The notes: generated from the sequence alone by a model not told the origin. Shown: positions 1 to 11,652, numbered from the stretch's first letter. The stretch is 64,000 nt of DNA from Breviolum minutum Mf 1.05b.01 (GCA_000507305.1 DF240218.1:25988-89987), one strand, 5' to 3'. Made by a program: numbers and translations.

Positions 1-1448
1 GGAAATCCTCCCAAAATAGATCTTCATTCAGGTTCAGGGTTGGTGAAAGATTATGATTCACGATGTATATGTGGTGGTTTACGCCTCCTTTCACAACTTG
101 CATCAATCCGATTTTTCCCGTGGTTCACATAGGCGGGTCAGGCAGCACTGGTGCGGTAGGCGATGCACAGGCTTGGCCAGGAATGTTTTCAACAGTCTAA
201 GATGTGCTGTTGTTTTTTGTCCCCCCAACTTGTCTGGAATATTACTGCATTGCCGCATTTTAACTAAAGGAATCTCAACAACAAGACTCCAACATAGAAT
301 GGATTCTCAAGGGAATTCAGAGCTTGCGAAGAATTTTGACACTTCAACTGAACCAATGCGGTTTTCTGATGAGGTTGCTTGGTGAATTTGCTGGCGAAAT
401 CATTAGAACTGGTCCAGTTTCAAAACTTCCCACCTTACACTACCACCCCTCGGAAAGGATGTAGCGCAGACGCTGATGCCCGAAGACTTGTGGTGCTGCT
501 CGTCTTTGCGATCATGGGCGCAAGGATGGAAGGAAGGTTAAATTTTACACTACGTGTATGATCCCGTAAGTTCGTGATCACTTTAGATTTTCGAAGTGGA
601 CTATTAGCTGACCATTTGCTGGTTCAGGTGCAATCCTTGTACCCGGTGTTGGCATTTCTTTTTGAATGCCAGAAGTGCTTCAGTGTTTCTTCTGCCACTT
701 TGAATCATCAGGATGTTTGAAAGTCAGTATTTGAACAAAGACAATTTGCGTCTTAACCTAAAAAATCTAAAGGCATTGGATGCATTTGATCCAACAGTAT
801 AGTGATATTGTTTGTTTGTTTGTTTGTTTGTTTGTTAGTTTGTTAGTTTGTTAACTTCGGATATCCCCAATACAAAAGGTTCCATTTCAGATAGGTCCAA
901 GGAGATGATTTGAGGAGTTCCATCACCCCTTCCCGCAGACTCCTGGATTTGAAATTTGAAGGGTTTCCTGAGTTTTCTGAACCCCACCCCCCTGTGTTTT
1001 AAATTTGACATGCAGCTCAACATGAGGTTGGACCCGCATTGATGACCAACAGGGACAGGCCAACCGTTCCAACCGGTGGTGGATAGGATTTTTTTATTGG
1101 TAAGGGCACTGTGAGGTTGTGAAAAAAACAATGCTGTAGGTTTCATTGGCATTCATGCGGGTCTCCAAAGAGCATGGCCTCGTCCTGTTGTGCACAAGCG
1201 GTTATTGAATAATTATTCTTAGGATGCCTTATTAAGGCCTTATTTCTGGCCGGGGGGCCGCCTTGGTCTCAGAGCTGGCATGTATACGTAAGACATTTTC
1301 AGCGCATTTGGTAGCAGATTTGCAGTTCTTTTAATCCAATCTTTGGGACATTTTGAGATAAGTGGCTTAATAACCAACTACTGATGTGATCCATGCAGTG
1401 GGTTGGAACCGGTTGAAGAAAAGGGGTCCCGGTATATCCTGTTTCAAG
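1..1448. other. no confident gene
   Basis: No confident gene is seen here. A GC-richer patch at 130-190 follows a possible acceptor (ttcacatag) and reads GGSGSTGAVGDAQAWPG on the + strand. A second patch at 455-530 is open in two frames. Neither has a matching splice partner, so neither is called as an exon. The rest looks like intron or intergenic sequence. Confidence 0.4.
807..852. repeat. (TTTG)n microsatellite
   Basis: About ten TTTG-type units in a row, the last ones changed to TTAG. It is a simple-sequence repeat with no coding signal. Confidence 0.9.
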
Positions 1449-1529
1449 CAGACGCGCAGGTGTATACGCCCCGCACGGGGCACGCTGTCGTGGTATGGAA
1501 CCACTGTTTCTATTTGATGGGAGGCCAAG
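1449..1529 (+). CDS. kelch-like exon
   Basis: Reads VYTPRTGHAVVVWNHCFYLM then GGQ. This is the kelch pattern P-x-x-R-x-x-H-x-x-V-V followed by a hydrophobic stretch and a double glycine. The acceptor is tttcaag|CA. A GA-type donor (GGCCAAG|GATTTA) would end the exon just after the double glycine. It is a single blade fragment. Its gene could start upstream of the window, and no kelch partner exon was found close by. Confidence 0.5.
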
Positions 1530-2784
1530 GATTTAAGGGCAAAGAGGTTGATGGATTTGGTGGCCAAAAACCTGCCGTTTGAGGGAGGCGATGGTTGCCA
1601 ACCTTTTTTTTTTGGGCTCCAAAGATGGGAATAAAAAGCATTATGAGCCAGGGCAGCCGTTTGAACCATCAAACACACCCCAGTTGGTTGATTCACGTGG
1701 GGAATGAAATGCTACCCTCTATGGGGAGTATGAAATCGCCGATGAAATACTCATTGAAATCCCAAGTCCAACAAGTTGAGGTGAAATCATCCTCTTGGTC
1801 GCGATAGCGCTGCCATTTGCTCTGGCTCTCATGCTGTTTTTTCATGAAAGAGTTAGGTTTTTATATACCGCATAGGCTTTTCCCGTCATTGCAGTGTTAG
1901 ATGCAAGCAATGGTAAAGGGTCCGTAACGTTTTTCGGTAGATCTTTTGGCCCACGGTGTCGACATCTTTTGGCCGCCTGAATTCGGCTGTAAGTTGGGGA
2001 GCCAAGTCCAAGGTGCACAATGGAACTTCTGGAAGGTCTTCTGCATGGAACTTTTGGTTCTGTTACATTTTTGAAGATTATGCGGCTGTAACAGATGTTA
2101 GGGGACCTTTTTCTGGACCCCCGAAGGAATAAAAATCTCCTGAAAAGTTGGGGGAGGACTGGACCAAAACTCTGTAAAATACTTCTTAAGAACCAACCAT
2201 GGTAACTAACCATGGTAAACTAATCACTGCTCAACCGTTCTGGAAGGTCAAGGGCGGCGAACTGGACATTGATGCTGTGAAACTCATTGTGTAAAGGCTT
2301 GAAGAATAGCCGGGTTCCTTTCCCTCAATCATGGTTGACAAACCACAAGGTTGGTGCAGGTTTTTTGGAATTTCCGGAAAACGAAAGAATGAATGCATTT
2401 TTTTTGGGAACCCCCAAAAAGAAACAAGGTTTGGAAAATGTTGGGCTGTTGTTCAGGCTCCTTGTTGGTTGGGATATATCTGTACGCCAAGTCCAAGTAA
2501 CTTGGAGAATATGAGAAGGACGCATCAACCGGACCGTCCAAGACATGGTGACACTCAATCTTTCTAATTGCTTTCATCTATACAAAACTCCTTACAAAGT
2601 AGGGTCCTACACGTCACAGGGCCATAGGTCAACCGTCAAATTCCATCGCTCATTAGTTTGTTTTTGGAAACAAACATCCTTTGTGAGTTTGCACAATATA
2701 AGTCCACCAGTTCATCCTTTTTGAAGAGAAACCTTGGAAAGTGACCCAAGCTTAACAAGCATGCCGCACGTCTCACCTGGATAG

Positions 2785-2896
2785 TGGGTGTCCCCGCCAT
2801 GTGGGGCGGAGACCGCAGCCCAAACCGTGTTACGTACTTCGACGGCACGGGGCAGCGGCCGGCATATGGCAAGAAGGCAACTCCCATCGAAGCTCG
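2785..2896 (+). CDS. exon, function unknown
   Basis: CpG-rich block with acceptor ggatag|TG and a strong donor AGCTCG|GTAAGC. The best frame reads GVPAMWGGDRSPNRVTYFDG then TGQRPAYGKKATPIEA. The other two frames are also open, so frame choice is uncertain. No family recognised. Confidence 0.45.
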
Positions 2897-3487
2897 GTAA
2901 GCCGAAGGACGGTTGGATGGTTGGATGGTGCCAATGTTGCCATTGAACTGTTGGTACCCCAAGGGCGCTCACCATGGCACGCTTCCCTTCAGATTTCCTT
3001 TCGGGTAAAGGCAATTTTTGGAAACGCACTTCGGGTCACACGAGTCGCACCCATTGAAGTGTTTTAAACAACATCCAGCAAAATCACGATCGCCCGTTTG
3101 CGACCAAAACATGTCCATTAGCAACACTCCTTTTGCATTAGAGGTGTTTATGTCTAGAATTTCAAGTGCCCACACTGCAAGAATGATACTACATCTATTT
3201 AGTATGTTTGCCCCAAGAAAAGGACGTTGGAACCTGTTTAACCTCCCCAAATCCCATATTGCTTTGAGGAGATGACTGGAATCGATTGACTCGCAAAAAT
3301 GTCCAACATTTTTGAATTGGGTGTCTGCCAAGATTGAAAAAAAAGAAGAGACATCAAAACAGATATTAATAGCATATTCTGTCAATGGAGCATCTCAATT
3401 GGAAAGACACAAATTTTCTTCACAGGTGACCTTTACACAATCAATTTAATTTAACCATGTTTGGAAAAACCTTACGTTCCACAAAAT

Positions 3488-3590
3488 ATTGAATGGGACC
3501 AAATCCCAACGGACCCCGTTCAGTAAGTTGCGATGGAGCTATGAGAAATACTCAGTTTTTTTCGGGGTCCGTGGACCGTGGGTCCCTGTT
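3488..3590. mobile_element. inverted-repeat element, family M3 copy 1
   Basis: The left arm contains GGGACC...AACGGACCCC and the right arm GGGGTCCGT...GTGGGTCCC, so the arms are imperfect reverse complements. The same arrangement, including a central GAGCTAT, recurs at 15457-15545. It has no coding capacity, so it looks like a MITE or another hairpin repeat. Confidence 0.7.
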
Positions 3591-3633
3591 TGAGTTTTCC
3601 TGGATACGTTTTTTTTTTCCGTAAAATTTCCAG

Positions 3634-3760
3634 CATCTTAACCGTCGTATGGCTAAGGAACAGATTGTGAATTTGGAGCGCTTCGGAGCAGCCTTGCTGG
3701 TCACATCAGAATGCACCTTGGCGGCAGGGCAGGGCAAACCTCCGGTTTTGGCGGAGCGAG
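3634..3760 (+). CDS. exon, function unknown
   Basis: Acceptor aaatttccag|CAT after a T-rich tract. The open frame starts HLNRRMAKEQIVNLERFGAA and continues LLVTSECTLAAGQGKPPVLA. A GT donor (GAGCGAG|GTCACG) is likely at 3761. The composition is protein-like with mixed helix-forming residues. No family recognised, and the exit phase does not match the next exon, so at least one exon is missing in between. Confidence 0.5.
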
Positions 3761-4645
3761 GTCACGTGGCCATTCCGATTAAGGCGCTTTGGAGCAGATT
3801 TTTGGAAAATTCCCAAGAGTTATGGGATGGTTGTTTTTGGTCCCAGGTCCCAGGAAACAAGTTCTGGTGGATGGTTCGGGAAGGAAAATCTGGGAAAGAG
3901 CATGCAATGATTTCTGATTGTCTTCTCGCTGTTGGCGATATCACCTGAGCAAATATTTGGGTGAATCGGTGAATCTTTGCTGAACATGAAGGAATATTTC
4001 TTGGATGGTTCAGACTTGTGGAGTTAGGCCAATGAGACTCTTGCAAAAATGGTCCCACAAAAATTGTACATCATGTTGCAGAAAACATTGTCGATGGTGC
4101 AAGCTCCATTCAAAATTGCGACATGTCTAGAAATGAGGTTATATGATATGATAAATTGTATCCTTCTTAAGTTGGATGAGGTTGTAGGTCCAGAAGTAGA
4201 TATGTCAGATATAAAGTGTCAGTATGTCCACAAGTCATACTTATATTTCCTATGAATTGTCCTAGTGGGTGGGAAAATGGGAAGGTGATGGAGCTGCCTG
4301 GCAACCGGGTGGACCCTTTGAAGATGGACCGAAGCTGTGGCTTAAAACCAATAAGGCTTCCCAAAGGAGGCAATAAAAATACACCTCCCTTCCGTTGGAA
4401 GTGTGGAAAAAAAGTGGACGAGATCATTCCAGGGAAAATTTTTATGTAATGACACTAAAATCTGATCAAACTATATATCTGGTAGTTGCTATTGAAAAAC
4501 CATTGGTGGATGAGTGTATAACCAAGTTATCATTAATCTCGACCAATTGCAAACTCACTCAAATGGCCAAAAAAAAACCCAGCAGATTTGCAACTAGGGG
4601 CCACAATGCCGCCTTCCTGCAAACGCCTCACCGTTGATATCGGAG

Positions 4646-4748
4646 GAAGTTGCTGCTACCGGGCAACAAGTATAGCGTCCGAAGCCGCAAACGCTGGCGG
4701 GAGCAGTCCCTGCTGGCTGTGGAGATGATGACCAGCGCATTGATGCAA
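4646..4748 (+). CDS. exon, basic helical segment
   Basis: Acceptor gatatcggag|G. The frame gives KLLLPGNKYSVRSRKRWREQ then SLLAVEMMTSALMQVGV, a basic stretch followed by an amphipathic helix. A donor CAA|GTTGGA would end it in phase 0. An in-frame TGA lies just upstream of the acceptor, which supports the border. Function unknown. Confidence 0.5.
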
Positions 4749-5099
4749 GTTGGAGTGCCACATGCCGCTTGGAGTGCCCGAAAAGTTGGGGAAGGATGAG
4801 GTGAAGGCCGATTCCCGGAGTCATGAAACAGGTCCAGTTCCCCAAACGGAAGGTTTAAATGATAAGTTTGGATGTTTCAAATGGGATATTTTGCGACTTG
4901 CCATGTCAAGTGCAGACAGGGTGTTTTACTAGTTATCAATTGGACAGACTGACAAATATTCATAGTTGGTTGCATCACAGCTTGCTATTGCAGGTTGATA
5001 AGTTTCGTTTCTCCAAATCTCTGGAAGTTTTCTCCCCCAACGGTGGGGATGAGTTGAACCACTGCATTCCATGCTTGGAGATCCCATGTTCTGGATGAG

Positions 5100-5158
5100 A
5101 AATGATGTTGCCCACGGAAGAAGACGAAAAAGAAGCACTTGCACTAGCTAGAATCCAA
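5100..5158 (+). CDS. short acidic exon candidate
   Basis: Acceptor ggatgag|AA and donor ATCCAA|GTATAG enclose MMLPTEEDEKEALALARIQ, in phase 2 in and phase 0 out. It is short, so chance is possible. It sits in the same strand order as its neighbours. Confidence 0.35.
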
Positions 5159-6629
5159 GTATAGGAGGTATGATCAACAGATTGGATTTTGCACTTCAAG
5201 ACTTCACCAATGCTCAGATATGATATGATCCAGCAAAATAAACGCTCTCATTATGGATCCCCCATGTTGTGAGGACTGTATCTTGCACATGGACTGCAAG
5301 GACTGCGCTTCACCCCTTTTCGTAAGAAAGACCATGGGATCCCAAAGTCTTTGTCTCGAAAGGTTTCAAAAAGACAAAGACGACAGAAAATACGGTGAAA
5401 CCTTTCATCAGTGGGATCTCAGAAAAGGTTGGGGCGAGAGTGCGTTCTTTTTTTTAAAAGGTTTTTGCACCCTGCTTCCCCTTTTTTTTCCTTTTTTTTT
5501 GCTTGAAGGAACAGTTGCTTGAAAACACACATGGCACCACATCGTTTTGGGTCAAGTTGCAGGTGGACATAGTCTTAAATACCCTGCAACAGACAGACAG
5601 AACATATTCTGGGAGGCTGTACCTGATTTTCCTTGTGGAAATGTTACCTTGTCTTTGCAAGACATACTGTATATTTATCTCCATTTTGTCGAATCATATT
5701 TGTAGGTATTCAAGTCAAGTATACCTAGATGTTTTATGATGTTTTGACCTTGTTTCTTTGTTTCATCTCGGTTTCCCAGTGCTTGGCGAACAAAAAGCAC
5801 CATTTCAGGATGGCCTAGCATCGGACAAAGATCCGGTGAAGGAAATCCAGCAATTCTTTTCTGACGCTTTGAGGCAAACGTTCAACGTACTTCCTTAAGC
5901 TGAGACATGATACGCGATGATTCCCAGAATCTCCTCTTCTGAATTGGTTTTTAGGTTCCATGCTAGTTCTTTTTGTTTGGGGGGGTGCTTATGAGGGAAG
6001 AACTTGTACTGTTTGACCATTTGCTTTTTGTTGACCGCCATTCAGCACTGTACTACAAGCTTTTTTTTTGCGTTTCTCCTGGGTAGTGACATTGACTTGT
6101 ATACCCACCGTATTTGTCAGATATGTAGCTGAGCTCAGAAAAGATTGAACTCAGGACTTCTCAGGGACATGAAATTAGATTCTTTGATAGTTGGTCCGCA
6201 CCATTCTGGACAATAATGTGAGCCATGGGGACATCAGCCCTAGATTCCTAGAGCTTTTTACATTGAGTGAACCTTGGTGATAGTTCCATCATGGGCACAT
6301 TCATATGGGCTCTGGCTTAGTTCTAATGATTTCTCAGAAAACCTCATCCACATGTTGGTTTTAATACGTTGACCCTACCACAATGGCTTTGTTTCAGCTT
6401 GGTGAAACGAGATTGTTGGTAACCCCCCCTGAGGGTGGGAAGGTTCCATGATAGTTTCAAGGAGTCCAACTTATCCATTTTTTATCACCTCATTGGTTTG
6501 GTGGTTGGCAAGAAAGGTACCATCCTGAACTTTGGGTTTGGCCATGATAGGAAATGCCACTGGTCAAACTGGTCAAAGATTTCGATTCCAGAACGCCAAA
6601 TTTTCATGTTCCGTATTCATATGCAGCTA
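5159..6629. other. no gene seen
   Basis: Intron-like sequence rich in short T-runs. An ORF starting at 5253 is Cys-rich at its N-terminus, but it has no splice context or codon-usage support and is not called. Confidence 0.4.
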
Positions 6630-6748
6630 CACCCCTGAGTTATTAACGGCTGGAACATGTCCTCATGGAGCTTTGGTTCAGATCATTTTCCTTTGAAAAA
6701 AATGGGTGATGGGATCTGTAGGTTCCAGCCGTTAAATCTTCCAGGGTG
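6630..6748. mobile_element. inverted-repeat element, family M1 copy 1
   Basis: The left end CACCCCTGAGTTATTAACGG and the right end CCGTTAAATCTTCCAGGGTG are imperfect inverted repeats enclosing about 75 bp. A second copy lies in the opposite orientation at 44570-44687, and the similarity covers the interior as well as the arms (shared GGAACATGTCCTCATGGAG). The dinucleotide TA flanks both ends here, as expected for a Tc1/mariner-type MITE. Confidence 0.75.
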
Positions 6749-6769
6749 TAGTGTATTAGCTATCAGCTT

Positions 6770-6875
6770 TACCGTCCCAAAGTTTAACATGGAACCTGAA
6801 AATGGCACCCTGGAATGGGAGATTCCGGCTTTGGAAACCATCCCTTTTTAGGTTCCAGCCGTTAAATTTCGGGGG
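6770..6875. mobile_element. inverted-repeat element, family M2 copy 1, with flanking duplication
   Basis: The arms are CCCAAAGTTTAACATGGAAC and GGTTCCAGCCGTTAAATTTC, imperfect reverse complements. The element is flanked by a perfect 12-bp direct repeat AGCTATCAGCTT (6758-6769 and 6876-6887). This looks like a target-site duplication. Related arms occur at 27847-27948 and 32695-32792. Confidence 0.7.
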
Positions 6876-6898
6876 AGCTATCAGCTTGAAAACCCAAG

Positions 6899-7021
6899 GA
6901 CACCTTGAATCCAGCCACGCGCTTTCGCGACGCACTGCTCTACTACTTTGGTTATTCCTTGGAGACGGGGCAGTGGGCCTTGACATGGACCAACGACAAA
7001 GGATATTCCAAAGTGCCCTGG
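6899..7021 (+). CDS. exon, possibly kelch-related
   Basis: Acceptor aaaacccaag|GAC, 11 bases after the right copy of the M2 duplication. The frame reads DTLNPATRFRDALLYYFGYS then LETGQWALTWTNDKG. The Y-S-L-E-T-G-Q-W run resembles the end of a kelch blade, but no double glycine is present. Two donors are possible: a GA site after ACAAAG (near 6997) and a GT site after TGG (7021). The coding frame is GC-richer than its flanks. Confidence 0.55.
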
Positions 7022-7596
7022 GTGTATATATAGTGTACAGATGTGTAACACCTTGGTGAAAATAACGGTAGCAATTGTGAAAAATAGGGAAATCCCCAAA
7101 AAAGGAAAGGATCGTCTTCCAATCCCCTGATTTTTAGGTGCGAAAATGCTTCTTAGTTTCAGGGAGGGTACAGTTAAAAAAACATTAAAAAAGAACCATT
7201 TGAGGCAAAGGTGTTACTTTTTTTTGGGTCTACCAACTATCCAAGAACCCCAATTTGTTGAGGTTTGCATCTTGGATCCGAACATCATTCTTCCACCTGT
7301 TGGTCCTCAAGATGGCGTTCCAGGTTGGGGGGGTTGGGGGTGGGTGGGTGAACCCAGTGGTTGGAGGATCATGCCTTGTAGTGGTGAGCAACTTGCTTTG
7401 ATAGACTGTTTATTATACTTGGGGTGTTTACTAGTCAGAGCAGCGACAGGAAGGCATTTTGTGGGTACGTACCTGCATTTCCAAATGAGCAGCCCTAAAG
7501 CCTTCTGTTTGCTTCATACAAAGATGAAGCATTGCAAGGGTTCTTCCCTATTATGCAAGAGCCGACGCTCCCCCCGGCAGGGCCAGAGATGCAAAA

Positions 7597-7634
7597 GTTG
7601 TTCCTGTTCCTGTTCCTGTTCCTGTTCCTGTTCC

Positions 7635-7712
<78 letters not shown>

Positions 7713-7769
7713 GGTTGTTGTTTGTTGCTTGTTGCTTGTTGCCTGTTGCTTGTTGCTTCTTGCTTGTTG
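7597..7769. repeat. (TTCCTG)n-(TTG)n compound microsatellite
   Basis: Five or more TTCCTG hexamers pass into roughly 25 TTG/GTT triplets and then degenerate TTGCTTG units. All frames through it read as homopolymers on both strands (Leu, Cys, Val, Gln, Asn, Thr). Those ORFs are artefacts. Confidence 0.95.
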
Positions 7770-8703
7770 CGAGCAAAAGAGCAAAAGAGCAAAGCGCGAT
7801 ACTTTTACCCTAAGGTCTTGAAAGTGCAGTCGCTGTATGACACTATATAGCTACACCGAACCTATTTCAAGCTTTTTGGATAGCCACTTTAACAACTTGC
7901 ACGCTGAGGCGTCCAAAAAGCTGATACGGGTGTAGTGTTTTCCGGCCTACACAGAAACCGGCATTTGCTGCAAAAAAGGATCCCGCCAGATCCAAAATGG
8001 CAACCGTCGAAAACTGCTTCCCGTCACCTTTGGAACCCAATAGAAGAATAGACCAGCATATATAGATAGGATATGATAGACGTTTTCAAAACCAGCAACG
8101 TAACGCAAAGCACAGAAAACCAAAAGGAAAAACCCATGCCGGTTCCAGAGCCATAAAAAAACGATGCCCGGGTCGGTCCGAAACCTGGCACCTGCACGGC
8201 ACCTTTTGCAACCTAGGTGGATTTCCGGCGCCTTATAATCAATCAGCGCCGGGGTCGGCGGATTTCGTATCCAGTTGTCTAGTCAAAAGTACCGCCAACA
8301 GCGAAGAGTTTTCAGGATTTGTGAAAGAGATCAAGATTCTGTTGGGATGATCCCTGAAGTACAGCTCCAATCCAAATTGGTCCTCTCCTGGCTATTGTAA
8401 GTGGGTTTTTTTCAATATGAAGATATGGACCTACCATTCTCCAACACTTGGTGACGCTGAGATTTCCACCATGCCCTCTTTCTCCACGGGTCAGTTCATA
8501 AGCTGAATATAAGTTGTATATGATCATATGTGTACATTATAGAACACTATTGTGTAATTGTGTACATATATCATACATACTAATAAATTCCCATTGTCGT
8601 ATCTCATTCATGACCTTTCACTGAAAAACAGACACATTTTTTTTCAATCTACAAGTTCAAGAAAACTAAGCACAGCCCACTTGGTGATCTCGTTTTCCTG
8701 TAG
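7770..8703. other. no gene seen
   Basis: Mixed-composition sequence without a supported ORF. The stretch 8500-8600 is AT-rich. Confidence 0.35.
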
Positions 8704-8850
8704 GTGCCCGTTTCGTCATCTCTGATGCCTTGGGCACCGCGCGCATGTGGATGCGTCCCGCACGACGCCTGCGTGGCGTGGCGGCATGGCTCGGGGGAGG
8801 CGCTCCGACCTCGCCCAATGGTCCATCATTGACACGATGGTTCCTTGGTT
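8704..8850 (+). CDS. GC-rich exon candidate
   Basis: Acceptor ttttcctgtag|GT opens a CpG-rich block reading ARFVISDALGTARMWMRPAR then RLRGVAAWLGGGAPTSPNG. GT donors are possible near 8819 and 8834. Base composition contrasts sharply with the AT-rich flanks. The antisense strand is open as well, which lowers certainty about the strand. No family recognised. Confidence 0.45.
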
Positions 8851-9423
8851 CATGTGGGCCAGCAGGGGTTGGACTTGGAATAGAAATGGAATGAACATCC
8901 TGGAGTTCGTTGGAATGAGGAGATAAAAATATGCAGAAGTCTGTAAAGGTACATGTAGATGTGTATTGTAATCGATGGTTGATTGAGATACTTGTATTTG
9001 TATTGACGTTGTGCTGACTGCTGATCGGGCATTTACAACTAATTTGCTTTTGTGCAATGAAACTGGAAGCCATCTTGGCAGCTAGTTGCGGAGAGGATTT
9101 CAATATTTTGGTAAAACATGTGGGCCAAAGACTAGTTCCATGTAGTGTGATTGACTATAGTATTGTGTGTTGTGGTGAAGGCTGTTGGTCGAAGCATCAT
9201 GCTCCAACCTGCAGACTGTTGTCATGATCATGTCTTGACATCCCACGCAAGAAATTCACCAGCTTGGCAGGCAGAAGATCTGGGAGTAGTATTTCAATAC
9301 CTTCATAGCGACCTCAAGTCAAGACCAAAGTGACACTGTTGATGGTTGAAATCCCATTCCCAACCACCTGGAATGTCTAAAACCTTGTAGATACTGGCAT
9401 AATCTACCTATCAACTGGTGCAG

Positions 9424-9515
9424 GATTTCTTCCATCAATACACATTTTGCGAAAAGGATGCTTCTTTCGTGCTTGATGCTTGCGAGCGAGACTTCAGATT
9501 TGGTCCACCCAAGAC
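9424..9515 (+). CDS. exon, function unknown
   Basis: Acceptor caactggtgcag|GAT begins the frame DFFHQYTFCEKDASFVLDAC then ERDFRFGPPKT, which looks like folded protein and not translated intron. The 3' border is not fixed, because no clear GT follows PPK. Function unknown. Confidence 0.5.
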
Positions 9516-9711
9516 AACAGAACAACTCAGAATCCGAAGTAGGAAATCCAAGTACAAAATCTCTGAAAACAATACATATATACATAAGTGATATAAGGCT
9601 TTCATCCATTCCCTTCCAATAGTATGTGACAGATCTGAGTTGTTGTCTTTTTCGAAGGTTGACTGGTGACATACCTTTGTCACCAAGAGGGACCTTGGCG
9701 TTCTTGACGCA

Positions 9712-9753
9712 ACCACCAGAAGTTGGCTTGGAGGACCACCAGAAGTTGGCTTG
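9712..9753. repeat. tandem duplication, 23-bp unit
   Basis: ACCACCAGAAGTTGGCTTG occurs twice in direct tandem with a GAGG joint. It is a short local duplication in non-coding sequence. Confidence 0.85.
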
Positions 9754-10764
9754 CTGTAGAGTTGGGTTTGATTGGTACAGTCCACATTTTTTTTCATTTC
9801 AGTCATATGCGAAAATAAGAAGTTTTTCACCGAAGTATTGGTAGACTTCAACTAAACCATGCGCCGCTGGACATGTCATCTTTAGATTCGTCTGAAATGA
9901 ATTGCTTGGAAGCTCGCTGCTGGGAACAGGACTTGCCGTGCCACCAGGATACTTGGTGCTCTTATTGAATCTTTTGGAGTGGTGGTGCAAACTCCAGTCA
10001 CCCCCCAAAAATGATGATACTACACAGCTATATGGGGATTATTTCATAAACCATTATATAATTATAGGGATCCTTATTAAACACCCAGGATGACTCATGG
10101 AAAGGGTCCGGAACCGGGTTTCTTTCAGCATTTGGGAGTAAGCCTTTGGAGGTTTACAAGCTTTTTTTTGGCGGATCGGGGATCCCCATTCGCTCAACTT
10201 TGAACCCCGACCCTGCCAGCGTGCAATCTAAGATGTAAAGGCGATCCATGTCCCATTTTTAGGGAAGGACAAAGCGTGAAACCACCTTATTCATCAGTTG
10301 TGACAAGGAACTTTCCCTAGGGTTGCGGTGACCACTGCCATGGAACAAGGGGGAAATACCTCATATTACTGAAGATCGGCCCACAAGGATCCGACCGATC
10401 TTTTTCTTATTGTTTCTTGCCATTCTTTTGCAGACATATTCAAGATTATAGAAACTTCTTTTCTTAGGTCATGATCCGGGACCTTTTGGGGAACCGCATT
10501 TTCCCAATGTTCAGCAATGAACCTGAACATCTGCAATCGGAGAATTTAACCACCATTTTCATGTCTACTTCCTGACAGCAGCATGCAAGCCCCTTCAAAA
10601 ATTGAAAGAGCAGCACTCCCAGAAGATGAATTTGCCATATACTTGGGGTTTGATATCAGGGGTTTCTATATTCCATGCTTCAACTCAAAATTTAGGGGTT
10701 ATCCAGGGCAAAAACGTCTCAGGTGATCCGGGATCCGGTTTTTTAGGGCCAATGACTCTCTCAG
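9754..10764. other. no gene seen
   Basis: Intron-like sequence with no supported exon. Confidence 0.4.
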
Positions 10765-10896
10765 GAGCTTTTTTGGGGCCCTTCTCCACCGAGTACGCCT
10801 GAACGATCGAGCCACCTGCTCTGGGAACTGGCGGAGTTCGTTGGTGCTAACACCATGCGCGACCACCGCACTGCTGCCATGGAAGAAATTTTGATC
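10765..10896 (+). CDS. exon, helical (HEAT/ARM-like)
   Basis: Acceptor actctctcag|GAG follows a pyrimidine run. The frame reads ELFWGPSPPSTPERSSHLLW then ELAEFVGANTMRDHRTAAME-EIL. A Ser/Pro linker is followed by two amphipathic helices. It could be an early exon of the helical-repeat gene to the right (12144-22545). The 3' border is uncertain because no GT sits at the expected place. Confidence 0.55.
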
Positions 10897-11511
10897 AAAG
10901 GGGGTCCACAGAGACTCGGTTTCTGAGAAAAAGTTGGTCTCAAGTCACCGAATGGCCCACTTAGATGATCGTGGACCAAAAAGAACAGATTTCAGGGCAA
11001 TCTAGCACCAAATGTGACGAATTTGGCAAGAAGACGTTGAGTGGTAAATGCCTCGATCACAGCCATTTGCTGGTTTGTGATTGTTGCATGCCCTCCTCCC
11101 AAGCCCCCCACATGTAAGATGTAAGAACGGAATTCATTTCCAAAGCATTTACAACTTAACTTTTTATATCTTTTCATTATGCAAACCCATTGCAAACGTG
11201 TCAAGCTTGTCCAGTCCTTCAAGTCAGCTCGGCTTTGGGATCCAACTGGAAGCCTTCATTGGAGGGTTGCATGGTGACCTCCAAATTTGAGGAAAGAATC
11301 TAGTGAAGAACTGGCCCATGTTTTTTTCGGTGTCCTGCTTTCTTACTGGCTGGGCTATTCTTTGAGATCTGAAATCTTCCAAGCACATTTTGAGGAAGTG
11401 TGAAAAAACCCGCCCAAAAGTAAACCCAAACCACATTTTCAAGAGGGATTTGGAGGAGTTTGGACATCTACTCTATTCAAAACTACCGAAATTCCCGCCG
11501 TGGATCTAAAG

Positions 11512-11652
11512 ATCCGAGTGGCAACCAGGCAAAAAGTAATTACTGAGGATGCTGCTGGCCATCTTGGAATCACAAATCACCGTGGGCCAGGACGCCTGAC
11601 AACTGGGAACTTCAAAGCTGACAGTACCAAAAGGATTGCTCTCACTGATTTG
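11512..11652 (+). CDS. exon candidate upstream of the ARM gene
   Basis: Acceptor gatctaaag|ATC and donor GATTTG|GTAATC bound 141 bases in phase 0 to phase 0. The frame reads IRVATRQKVITEDAAGHLGI then TNHRGPGRLTTGNFKADSTK. The phase-0 exit fits the phase-0 entry of the exon at 12144. No domain recognised. Confidence 0.4.

Noticed and set aside
5253..5522. Cys-rich ORF (MDPPCCEDCILHMDCKDCAS)
   Set aside because: Attractive N-terminus, but the rest is low quality, and there is no splice or composition support.
7146..7850. ORFs of 77-234 codons with poly-Cys, poly-Leu, poly-Gln, poly-Asn or poly-Thr
   Set aside because: They exist only because the (TTCCTG)/(TTG) microsatellite is open in every frame on both strands.
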